64,000 bases of DNA from Hypomesus transpacificus. Its lineage: Eukaryota; Chordata; Actinopteri; Osmeriformes; Osmeridae. The notes beneath the pieces are model-generated. The model did no database searches. It had not been told where the DNA came from and was given only the letters and a program-made list of their open reading frames with translations. The DNA is taken from the NCBI RefSeq assembly GCF_021917145.1, contig NW_025813780.1:62001-126000 (forward strand), written 5' to 3'. Below, piece after piece: positions 25,601 through 36,200 of the stretch. The stretch's first letter is position 1; each line of letters opens with the position of its first letter. A program made the position numbers and the translations under genes.

Positions 25601-28140
25601 GCTTTTCACCGATTTTGTTTGGCGGGACCTACTCCTGTCCTTTTATGTATTTGCCGTGAGAGTGCCCTCTTTTGGGGTGATTTTACTATGATCATTTGAT
25701 CTTTGTTATTTTTTAGCAGTGATAATAGCAAAATTGCAGCTTTGGTGCAGCACTTTGTATTAGTGGCTTGTGTGAGCACTTTATAGGATTGTGCAATATT
25801 ATAAATAAAGTGCATTATTTTAGTAGCCACCTTCTCCCTCATTCATTTCCTTGAGTAGCCATTAGTGGGGAATACCATCCTAGCTACCACTGATTCTTAG
25901 CCAAGATTCAGTCGGGTGAAGGTTACTTATATAAAACATAACTGTTCAGCATTGAAACTTCATTGTATTTCCAATACTAATTTACACAGTATACAGTCAA
26001 GTATACTGTGTGTGTGTGTGTATATATAGCACTATATACACACACATACCAATACGTGTGTTGTGTATATTTCAAAACATGTCTTACTTAGTACCTCAAT
26101 CAATGTACAGTACTTGTCAACTTGAGGTGTTTTAACAGCAACTCACGCCACGGATTTGGTGTAGATGAAGTCCACAAGTTTAGAGAAGGAATATTGGACT
26201 TCAGAAGGGAGGGAAAAGGTGTCAGTGATGCTGTTAATGTAAGGCACACCCTTTGCATATTCAGCCCACCTGAATATTGAAACAAGAGAATGCAAATAGA
26301 CAGCAAAACATTCAATGGGTAATTCATCACAATGAATTAGGAAACTCGTTACAGTTTTCTAAAGAAGTAAATTGACTTCTTTTTTACAGTTTATTTAGTT
26401 TCAATGGTTTTCCTTTAGAGAGAATGTTGGGAGACTAACTAGTAGCTAGACAATGTAAAGTGGATACATTGCAGATGCAGCTAAATGTATATCAATAATA
26501 ATGTGCATTGGCCTGAGCACAGAGCAAGTACAATGACACAATCACTCACTTGAACAGTTGCTTATGAAGCTCCACCTCCTGTTTCCTGTGCTTAACCAGT
26601 AAAGGAAGCTCATCCTCAAAAACCTTGGTGGCTGAGAGATAGTGAAAAGACTTGCATCATTAACTTACGTTATTAAATAAATGCAATGTTTATTTACAAG
26701 ATTTCATGAATAACTGAAGGCTTATTTTGTTTAACAAATACAAATTCCAGATTTACCTTGCCCCCCCCTGAGCTCTACAACCTCCCCCCTGGAAATCCAT
26801 CTGTAGCAGGGGAACAGGATGACATCACCCTCCGGGGTCGTCACAACGATCTTGGAGCAGAACCACTCGTTTTCAGGCAAGTAAAGGAACTGTTCTTTTT
26901 CCAGCTTGACCAGGAGGGGGCGCCCCAGAGACGAGGTGCTGGTGACAGTGTAGCTGCTCGTCTGACATACAAGATGGACAATTATCATTGATTAATAACA
27001 TTTAAATGAATAATAATAATAAGTGAGCAGGATGCCATGTGTCTGAGAGGCTGTTACTTTCATGTCCCAATGCAAACATCTCCTTCTGACGGATACTGGA
27101 GTGGTAAGATCAAGACCCCACCCCTAGTTCCTCAGCTTGAAGCAAATGCCTCGATGGATTGGTAGTATTGCATTTCAGTTTGACTTTTTCTGGTGATTTT
27201 ATTCAATCAGCTCAAGTCCAAAAATCCACAATTGTTATAATACATCTTTGGCCAAATAGTGTTGACTTTGAAACGTACTGTGTACTCTTTGTACACTTTG
27301 CTTATGTCAAAGACACAGACATGATAAAGCCAGAAGTTCAACATGGTTCAGACAGTATCTTGGTTTAATAGCCTAGGTCTATGGGTAGGATATTGGAGTT
27401 TTGAAATATACCAATTGAAATATGGTTCCAGAAGAGGAAATGCTTGCAATGACTAGCAAACAGAGAATATGACTTATGAGCGGAGCAAGTTCGGGCATGG
27501 CACTTGGGCAGCGTGCGTCATATCACCCATTTAACTCGTTGCTCCCTGCCTCATGTCATGCATGCTGCAGTGAAGGCATGGAGCGCTTCTCCATGTACAT
27601 CCATTCCGCCAGTGTTAAAACAAATGTTCATGTATATGAATAAATGGTGAAATCAATCACGTGAGTGTCTTGACTGAACTACTTATAATAGGCTATTGCC
27701 TACAGTATTTATAGCTTAGGCCTACTTGGCAGAACACAGTTTGTAGGCTACATTCATTAACCTAGCCTGGTTTCCTGTTGCACACAGTATTTTCAAATAC
27801 ATTGTCAAGTTCATACAGCTTGAGACACTGGCCCTCATTTATCAATCTATCATAGTAACCAGCACAGATTAGTGTGCAGAAATGATCTCCTAACAGGGTT
27901 CACATGTGATTCACGAAACATTCTTATATCCCATCATCCACTGGCATGAACAAAATATTTGGATTTTGAATGGTTCATAGGTTTTTAACTTACCTGCCCA
28001 GTTTGGAAATCCAGACCATAGTTGTCCAGGTGTGTGCGGTTACTCTGCCCGTCTGTTCCAATCAGTGTGACATATATATAGTCAGATGTCTCAGACAGCA
28101 GCCACTCACCAGTGGTCACCTCTACTTTGTATTCGGCCAT
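22036..28140 (-). CDS. Lipoxygenase C, ALOX family
   Basis: Same predicted activity as B. Exons 1-14: 27994-28140, 26757-26961, 26550-26631, 26147-26269, 24793-24896, 24400-24572, 23942-24085, 23658-23861, 23357-23443, 23046-23212, 22832-22953, 22643-22743, 22326-22496, 22036-22215; sum 2010 bp, 669 residues plus stop, every junction GT-AG and in frame. PLAT residues 1-117; ligands His367/His372 (HHLLNTH), His546/Asn550 ([11 protein letters not shown]), Ile669 (ENSITI end). Ala410 suggests an S-type product by the Ala/Gly rule for animal lipoxygenases. Introns carry a SINE (intron 6), a ~1-kb insertion (intron 4) and a ~190-bp insertion (intron 1). Exons 1-3 are identical to D and E; exons 10-14 differ slightly (for example WKVIN and GMDSILK, against WKIIN and GMHSILK in D-F). 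Confidence 0.93.
22578..22618. repeat. (AT)n microsatellite
   Basis: An uninterrupted AT run in intron 12 of locus C. The equivalent site in D, E and F is shorter and broken by TGTG. Confidence 0.9.
24120..24340 (-). mobile_element. tRNA-Leu-like SINE in intron 6 of C
   Basis: On the minus strand there is an A-box-like GGCTGAGCGGTTA (24311-24323) and two B-box-like AGTTCGATTCC words (24251-24280, a small internal duplication). A tail contains GCGTCTGCTAAATGAC, the widespread fish SINE tail. It is absent at the same place in B, D and F. The head resembles tRNA-Leu but is embedded in a longer repeat, so it is not a functional tRNA gene. Confidence 0.75.
24985..25970. mobile_element. ~1-kb insertion in intron 4 of C, possible solo LTR
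   Basis: Absent from intron 4 of B, D and F, where the flanking sequence is nearly continuous. It contains AATAAA (25804-25809) followed by a GTAGCC-repeating stretch, LTR-like in layout, but I cannot define TG...CA ends or a target duplication. It holds no coding frame I recognise. The same insertion is in E. Confidence 0.5.
27479..27680. mobile_element. ~190-bp insertion in intron 1 of C (family also at 61226)
   Basis: Locus B has continuous sequence here, while C inserts ATGAGCGGAGCAAGTTCGGG to about GTGTCTTGACTGAACTA. A possible ACTTAT duplication lies on both sides. The words TTGCTCCCTGCCTCATGTCA and GTCTTGACTGAACT recur at 61226-61665, so this is a dispersed repeat. Copies in D (37626-37827) and E (48858-49059) come with the block duplication. 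Confidence 0.6.
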
Positions 28141-28342
28141 GACAATTTGGTATGAAAATCACTAGAACAGATGAGGAAAAAACCTTACTGTACAAGTTCA
28201 TGGATTACAGTGTATTAATTACAGCCTGTGTCTTTTAAAGACCCTGCATCCTAATACATGAAAACAGAACCTACCGTTAACACCTCTTCAGATTTTTGCT
28301 TGCTTTTTCTCTTGTCTAGAGATCAGGTTTGTTTTGGAAGCT

Positions 28343-28350
28343 TTTATATA
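28343..28350 (-). promoter_or_regulatory. TATA box of lipoxygenase C
   Basis: TATATAAA 203 bp upstream of the ATG on the minus strand, as in the other active loci. Confidence 0.6.
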
Positions 28351-28959
28351 TTTGTACAACTCCTCCCCTTTAAGAAAAAGAATTCGGTTGTGGAAAAGGT
28401 CAGATCCAGCAGGCTCAATAAACCCCTAAGGTTAGAGATGATCTCTTACATCTTGCCTTTATTGTTATGTTGGTTTATACAAAGAATGAAGTTTGGAATG
28501 AAGTTTGGCTCCGAGCCTACCTAGGATGGCCTGAAGTTTTCTCAGAAAAAGATATATCTCTTCTGCAGGCTCATTCTTTAATCTATACTATAATTCCAGA
28601 ACTCTCTGTTTGTCTTTTTGTTTGTGTGTGTGCACATTTTATAGTGGTAACTTTGTTGACAGTTGTGAATTAATATTGCACAATTTTGTGAGATTACTGT
28701 AAGGTTTTATCTTTGTTTGGGGTAAACCAGAGATGTAAACGATTTAGCCTATGTCATGTAATACCTACTCAGTAGGCCACCTGTTTTTGGACACAAACTT
28801 TTGTTGTTGTTGCTAAAACACAGACTTGACATTCAATGTAAAAGTTAACTCTGAATTAGCCCGGACAGAGGCCTGTGTGTGAACCCTCTAAAATGGTCCC
28901 TCATTTCAATTTGAATAAGGTAATGTAATGCATCTTCTATAGATGTTAAGCTATAGATG

Positions 28960-30146
28960 AGTATCAAGGTGGCATAATTTGTATGCTGATGACACACAAC
29001 TTGATCTGCCTTTGAAACCCAATGATACTGTTTAACCTCTTTTTATACTGCATTGCGGATATAAAAAAGTGGCTTTCAAGTAATTTTCTCCAACTAAACT
29101 AGGAAAAGACCGAAGTGATCATTTTGGTCCTGCTGGCTCGAGAGCTAGTCTTCGTAAAATGATTAGTAATTTTTTTCTCTAGTGTCAACTCACATGTTAG
29201 GAACCTTGCAGGGGCGTGTCCAGACATTTTTAATAGGGGTGGCACCAGGGGTGGCCCGCCTCTGACTGGGCATATAGCCAATCATATATTGGGGTGGCCA
29301 ATCAGATTTCAGGGGTGGCCCGTGCCACCCTAGGCCACTCCCTAAACACGCCCCTGGAACCTTGGGTTCATTATTGACTCGGACCTTGGGTTGGTCAAGC
29401 AGATTAACTCTGTGGTGAAAAATCGTTTCTATCAGTTACGACTGATTTCCAAGGTCAAATCTGCTTTGTCTTTTAAAGACCTTGAAACTGTCATTCATGC
29501 TTTTATCACCTCACGTTTAGATGATTGTAATTCCCTCTATGATGGTCTCCCCAAGTCCTCAATTGACCGTCTTCAGATGGTGCAGAATGCTGCTGCCAGA
29601 ATTTTATCGTCCACTACAAAGTTTGACCACATTACCCCAGTCTTGGCCTCTTTGCACTGGCTTCCTGTCCAGTTTAGATTACATTTTAAAATGTTATTGT
29701 TTGTTTTTAAAGCTCTTAATGGACAGGCCCCTTCATATATCTCGGACCTCTTAAAATTACACACACCCATTAGGTCACTGAGGTCTGCGGACAAGCTACT
29801 TTTATACACTCCCCGATCACGCTGTATACACACAAGTGATAGGGCCTTTTCAGTTGTTGGTCCTAAACTGTGGATTCAGCTTCCCCTGTCTATTAGGCAG
29901 ACTCCATCTTTGTCTATTTTTAAATCCAAGACCCACCTTTATGTTCTGGCGTTTCCCACCACTTGAGTTGTGCTGTTGCTTGTTTTGCTGTTGTTGACTG
30001 TTTTGTATTTTGTTTTTACTTTGTATATTATAGTGCTTTTTAAATATGTATTTGGATTACTGTTTTTGTGCATTTGTTTGGCACCTTGGTCAGCCTTGCT
30101 GTGTTGTGAGTGTGCTTTATAAATACAATTTACTTACTTACATACA
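28960..30146 (+). mobile_element. L2/CR1-like LINE 3' fragment, copy 1
   Basis: Degenerate end of a reverse-transcriptase ORF. The catalytic YADD motif is readable at 28982-28993, then DIKKWLSSNFLQLN followed by a stop. After a MITE interruption there is a 191-codon open stretch (29391-29966) with SRLDDCNSLYDGLP, QNAAARIL and ITPVLASLHWLPV, typical of this LINE group. It ends GTGCTTTATAAATACAATTT plus TTAC repeats, an L2-like tail. It is 5'-truncated and carries stops, so it is inactive. Confidence 0.85.
29209..29356. mobile_element. hAT-like MITE inside the LINE, copy 1
   Basis: 148 bp with 11-bp terminal inverted repeats (CAGGGGCGTGT...ACACGCCCCTG) and an 8-bp target duplication GAACCTTG at 29201-29208 and 29357-29364, diagnostic of hAT-type insertion. 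Removing it mentally rejoins the LINE reading frame (…MLGTLGFIIDSDLGL…), confirming insertion into the LINE. Confidence 0.9.
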
Positions 30147-30779
30147 TTATACTAAACCCAACAAAACTGAATTCACAATTTTCAGCAATTCAGACTATGG
30201 TGGAAGAGAATACTGACATTTGATATTGCTTGCTTCATTGAAAGGTTGTTGGCAGCTCAGTGTATACCATTTTGTTTCAGCTAAATTCATCCTTGACCAC
30301 CTAAACCACCTACCCCCACCCCTCCTCCATGGGAACAGTTATGTTGCCACAGTCTGGCAACAGGACAGTTCATGATCATGTTGAAAACTGAACAGTTGAG
30401 TTTTCCCTGGAAGATGTAATAAAACAAATGAACTCATAAAACAAAAGCCTCTTCGCTCAATTGGATAGACCTACAACCAATCATAGCAACGAAATCTGTT
30501 GTTTGTTAATTAACTACTATGAATTAGTTTGTTAACTAATTCCACCCATTGCTCTTTCGTGACGTTGTTGATTACGTTGCTGTCCATCATCTGTCCATCG
30601 TCGTATAAAGCCCACCCTGGCAATTTCATTGGTCCGCCCAGCTCCTGGTTTAATATAGTTTGTCCCCAATACGAGCCCCTCCAGACCCAACTTCCCGACC
30701 AAATTTTTGGTGTGGGCGGGGCTAAGTTGGGCTGGAAGCCAGGCTAGTAATGAGCTACTAGCTCAGCCCTTTTCGAAGG

Positions 30780-31500
30780 CAAGGATATCTTTTGTAAAGC
30801 CAACAAGCCCCAACTAGCGCAGGCATTCACTGATTTCTCAAGCAAGACATCTAAAAAAACTGTCCTGGATTCTATCCCACCAACTGAGCAATATACCCTT
30901 GACGGTGGCTCCCTGGTTCACCGCTTGGCATGGAAAAAGAGGGCCATATGCAGACTTTACCATACACCATTATGGTAAAGCAACAGTTGTTTTTGAAGTT
31001 TTATCAAAGTTCCTTCCATCAAAGACAATACGCATCAGAGACGTGGTGAAACACTCACCCCATTGTTAACTTCAATGCAGAGACTGATTTTATGGGAAGA
31101 AAGGATGATTTCCTTTCCAGATCTTGCAACAAACAAGAACTTCTCAATCTTATGACCGAGGAGCTGGAGAAGGGCTGCACTGTTAGTAATGCATCAGGTG
31201 ATGCTGACGTGGACATTGTCAAAGCTCCAGTTAAGGCCTAAGAACATCAGCCCACAACCTTGATAGGGGAGGATACAGACATACTCATTCTTTTCGTCTA
31301 CTATGCTGGGACGAACAATAGAGGCCTCTAGAGTCCAAAACTACTGAAGTGTACAACATTAGTGAGATGAAACGCCTTCTGGGTAGTGACTTGTGTTCCC
31401 AGTTGCTGTTTATTCACGCCTTCACAGGATGTGATACAACCCGCATTTTTTGTGTTGGCAAACAGACAGCGTTCCAGAAACTTGTGAATGGTGAATCAAC
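30780..31500 (+). pseudogene. Broken multi-copy ORF with HAFTGCDTT motif, copy 1
   Basis: Conceptual translation in shifting frames gives LDGGSLVHRLAWKK, then GEDTDILILFVYYAG, a stop, a frameshift, and LCSQLLFIHAFTGCDTTRIF. I recognise this order from an abundant, poorly characterised family in animal genomes that usually travels with mobile elements; its function is unknown to me. It is clearly broken. The open frame continuing to 31882 beyond the motif shows no resemblance. Confidence 0.55.
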
Positions 31501-32009
31501 TATCCTGTCCTGTCCTGTCCAATGTGTTTCTGCTCCCACATCAAGCAAGGAATGTCATAGAGGATCCTGGGGCCAAGGCAATGGCAGTGATGTTTGGCGG
31601 AAAGAGTACCTATTCACTTGTGTTACATCCCTCGCCGTGCTTGTATGCGTGTTCTGCATTGTTGTGTGCTTGTCTTCCCTTCTGTTTCCCCTCATTCTCG
31701 TTGCTGCAACCAGGTGCCCGTCAGCGATTGGCTCCCGCCTCCATTCCCCGTCACCGCTGCACCTACGCTCATCAACCTCCGTCCAGGATTGGCTGTCGTC
31801 ACCACTCCCCCGTCGCCAACACCCTGCACTCGTCCAATCGTCTGTCTGTCCACATTTAAAACCTGTTCTGTTCGGTCTCTAGCCCTGTGTAAGGAGTGTG
31901 TGCCATGTATGTTTTCTTAGTATAGGGACATCTTTTGGTTGCGCAGATAGAACCCTTTTGTTACTTACCTTTCTTTTTTTCCCCTTTTTTTTTGTGTGAA
32001 ATAATTCAG

Positions 32010-32860
32010 TTCAGTTTTGGCTTGTTCCGGTGATTTTATTTTAGTCAAAATCCACAATTGCTATGAATAGAATATATATCTTTGGACAAATTGTGTTGAT
32101 TTTGAAACAAAATGGGAAAAGTAGTACTCTGCACTTTTTGATTATGTCTAAAACATTGACATGATGACGCCAGGAGTACAGTGAGACAATCTACAGCGCA
32201 AGACCTGACAAGCCAGAAGTTCAACATGGTGTAGACAGTATCTTGGTTTAATAGCCTAGGTCTATGGGTAGGATGTTGGAGTTTTGATAACTGTAATACG
32301 GTTCCACAAGAGGAAATGCTTGGAATTACTAGCAAACTGTAAAGCAGATTTTCTGTGTACATGTGCAGCCTGAGTCTCTGTAAGGTCAAGATGTCCTGCA
32401 GCGAGGCCCCCTCTGAACAGAATATGGCACAAAGCCCAGACAGTGGGGAGACAGTAAGGAAAATCATGTACATGTACAACTAGGGCTATGTGATTAACGA
32501 CCACTTCACCTGCTGAATGTTCTAGTGCATCAGCGCACTGACCACTGAAGACCTGTTACAAAGTAATTCTGTGCATTCTATATCTGTGCTGTCCAACTCA
32601 TGTATTGAAGCATGGCTGAGAGACAGAGTTTTCACTCATGCCATCAGTTTGTCTTGAACTGATTGTTTGAATCAATAAAACATATCAGAAAAAACCTTAC
32701 TGTACAAGTTCATGGATTCCAGTGTATTAATTTCAGTCTTAGTCTTTTAAACAGCCTGTATCCCAATACATGCAAACAGAACCTACCGTTAACACCTGTT
32801 CAGATTTAGCTTACTTTTGCTTTTTCTCGACTAAAGAGCTTTATATATTTGTACAACTCC
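32010..32860 (-). pseudogene. Exonless remnant of a lipoxygenase gene, copy 1
   Basis: 32010-32345 aligns with intron 1 of locus B (same words around TCAGTTTTGGCTTGTTCCGG and TTGTGTTGATTTTGAAACAA). 32685-32860 aligns with the 5' flank of the lipoxygenase genes, including an orphan TATATAAA box at 32840-32847. Exon 1, expected between them, is missing and replaced by unrelated sequence. A C-tract (about 32862-32878) then abuts the 3' flank of the next gene. This is the scar of another array member. Confidence 0.75.
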
Positions 32861-33279
32861 CCCCCCCCCCCGCCCCCCTCCGATCAAGGTCCTAATATTT
32901 CCTTGTATGTCTGAGTCCAGAATCCAATCTATCTTTTTATTTGCAAAGCAAGGTGAATACAGCATCAACAACTTTTCACAGTAAGGACAAACTACCACTA
33001 CCCCTACTCTAACACAAATCAACTCTCATTTTAATAACCCCCTCTCTTGCAACACTATTGCATGAAATTTTACAATCTCCTGGCACACATTACTTCATAT
33101 TCCAGAAGCCTTTCAACTTCAAGTGTAATGCAAAACCTTCCTACTTCACATTTGTCATTATGCTATCACAGTGTCAGGCTCTACACCCTTTCAAAGTTTA
33201 CTTAGACGTGCAGAACATAAATTGCCTCTAGGGGGTGTTACAAACACCAGTTCCAAAACATTTATTTCTACAAAATCAC

Positions 33280-36200
33280 TCATATTGTTATACTATTCTC
33301 AATATTTGTAGGGTTCAAGTAGATGTATGGCAGTTTCAGCTTTGAGTTCCTTGTATTGATGAACTCGCTCAGGAAGGACAACTCGGTCTGCAGTTGCTTC
33401 TTCATCTTCTTGGGAGAAGCCTCATCAAAGTATTCATCTGGGTATGTTCCAAGGGGAACCTGGAGGACAAGAAATGGTGTCTTGATGAAAATTATGGAAT
33501 GGACAGAGATAAGTTTGAATTCACTCAATTATTATCATTGCTCCTATAAAAAACTATAGGCATCCTCACAAAGTCATCAAATTTCTTGCTGAGCAACCAC
33601 ACTGAGGCCATGTTGTTGACTGAGGTGCCAACATTTGGTAGGGTCTTCAAGATAGAGTGCATACCAGACCTCCCTTTCGTGGTCGGAGGAGGGTTGTTCA
33701 GAAACAAGGGGTTGTTGGCAATCCAACTGGAGTAGTCAAACTACTAGGCATAAAATATAAAAAATGAAAAGAACAATGGAATGCATGTAATTTAGGTTAC
33801 ATATAGGGAAATAGCATGTGATAAATATATATGTGTATATATATATATGAGCTTATTGACTATTTGAATGTCACCTGTCCCATGTTAACAGCATTATGTT
33901 GAGCAGAGACTAGGAAGATGATCATTGTAATGAACTTGACCAGCTCGCCCACTGTATGAAACGATTCAGGGATTCCTGGAAAGACCAGAGCAGTCACTGT
34001 CTCTGAAACATGTCACATTCAACAATTCCTTCAGAGACATTTGCAAACTTTAAGGCTGAGTACCTGACTTGCTGTTTCCAAGAAAACCATACATGAAGAT
34101 CTCTTTAATCCAGTCTTGGAGCTCCGAGTCCCTGGACACCTCACTGTCAGAGGGGTAGTAGTACTCCACCATCCCCTTGACAAAGCTATAAAACAAAACA
34201 CAACACAGAGAATAGACCTTCAGAGCTCGGGTTCAGTTTGAAGTTAATCCAAAAACAGCTGAACAGCTTTGCGCTACCTGTTGATGATCTTCCACAGCTT
34301 CAGGCCGTCATCCCTGTAGTAATAGTGGGGGATGAACTGCATTCCTCGTGCAGTAATGTCCTCCGGCAGACAGAGGGAGCTGTAAGTTAAATCTGACAGT
34401 GACCTCTTCAAAAGTTCTTTCAGACCATTTCCATCTATCAAACCCTGAAGAAACAAACACACAAGTCACAACAATAAACTGTTGTGGCTAACACAATAAT
34501 CTGGATCAACCCTGATCTAGTTCTGTTGAACTCTCACTTTTCACACTGAGATATTAAGGGAAATGTAAACTTATGAATGGCAATGTACATTTGTCAGGGG
34601 TCCATCTGGACTGATTAGTCGTTTACGAGCAAGGACATTTATCTGCAGAGTGTAACGAAAGTGGGGAGTCAGCATCTGGAATGCAAATAAGAACAGTGGA
34701 GAGAAGAAAAGTGAATACATTGTGTTACAAAAATTCCACAAAGACAATTGTTACCGAAGTACTATGCTTTGGTAAAAGCCTATATTTTAAAATTCCATAT
34801 CACCATTTACATGTTTTTAGCCATGAATCAATGTGTACAACTGGACCCAAGTGTCCATATTGAAATGCACTATTTTACACAAAATGTACCTTGTAAATGG
34901 GGTGTATCACAGGAAAGTTCCGAAAGGTTGCCATTGCAAAGACCTCTGCCAGCAGGTGGGTGTTCAGTAGATGGTGAGTAATCTGATAGTCATTGAAATC
35001 TGCACATCTCATATATAACTTGGCTAACAGCCAGTCATGCTCTGAGTCACTAGGCAGAAAGATGGGGCAATGCTCCGAAGGTACTTGTCCCAGCTGTGAG
35101 AAATGAAAATGGTCAAATAACAAAGAGGTGTATGTCTATAATACAGGCTAACATCTTTTTGGCATTAATGTACCTGGATGGCAATGGGCAGCAATTTGTC
35201 CTCTGGGTTCTTGTAGAAAAGACAGAATCCTGGAGTCAGAGGAAGAGGCTCACCATTGACAACCCTGGTTGGCAAACCCTCTAGTTTCTTATAGTCACAA
35301 ATGAATATGTTCCCTTCCTGTGTGGAAAACAAAACATATCATCTTAACTGCACTGTTATGGAAGACAGGAAAACTCAGTTTGCATATCTCAGATCCACAT
35401 TAACAATTTAAACTCAGACCTTGGTCTCTCTGGCTAGAGAGCTCCCAGACTCCAGGAAGGGCTGTACCATCTCGTCAGTGACAGGAAAGTTGGGGGGAAG
35501 TTTGGAGTAGCATTGGATCACATTGGGGTTGGTTCCATTAAGATACTGGGACCCAAAGAATTCATCATCTTTCCAATGGTCATAGATGTACTCTGGAAGG
35601 AGCATTTTGATTGTCATTTTATACATACAAGACATATTGGGTAAATTACAAAGAGGATTACAACAGACAATATGAAAGCCCTCTTTGAGATATATTGTAT
35701 TCCTGCAAAAGAAGCACAAAAAGCACAAAAGAGCATTTGTTCAAGAGGATTTGTTTATCTACCTGCTATGGGTGTCCTCTTGTACCAGAAGACCTTCTTC
35801 ATGTCCTCCAAGGATTTCCAGTGCTCAGTGGAGGATGCAAGACCCTTAAGGTTGAGCTCAGCCAAACTGGAGAGGAAATTGGACAACAGGAAAACGGTAA
35901 AAGGTTAAAACAAATCAATTAAAACTTAGCAAGGTTATTTTGTAGCTGTGTCTTAAAAAATTTTTTTACACAAACTACAAGTATACTGTGTGTGTGTGTA
36001 TGTATATATATATATATGTAATGGATAATGCCCGACGAGGTGTAAAATATCACCTGATAATGGACTCCGCGTAAGCAACCGTCCTCCGCAGGTGATATTG
36101 TACACCTCGTCGGGCATTATCCCTTACACATAGCACTACATACACGCACACGCATACCAGTACGTGTGTTGTGTATCAACAACATGTTTTACTCAGTACC

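Larger units (their letters stand above)
26535..35322. repeat. Duplicated block X, copy 1 (8788 bp)
   Basis: Runs from just left of exon 3 of C, through its promoter and the C/D intergenic region, to the exon 7 acceptor of D. It recurs at +10147 (36682-45469) and +21379 (47914-56701) with almost no differences. The left edge is where D changes from AAAGACACAATC to the C-type sequence. The right edge is where the sequence after exon 7 splits into type 1 or type 2. Confidence 0.9.

Noticed and set aside
29391-29966. 191-codon open frame as a host gene
   Set aside because: The residues are those of a LINE reverse-transcriptase C-terminal part, in a truncated element with stops upstream.
31349-31882. 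177-codon open frame in block X (also 41496 and 52728)
   Set aside because: Only its first ~50 codons resemble a known family; the rest is unrelated open sequence, and the element is broken just upstream.
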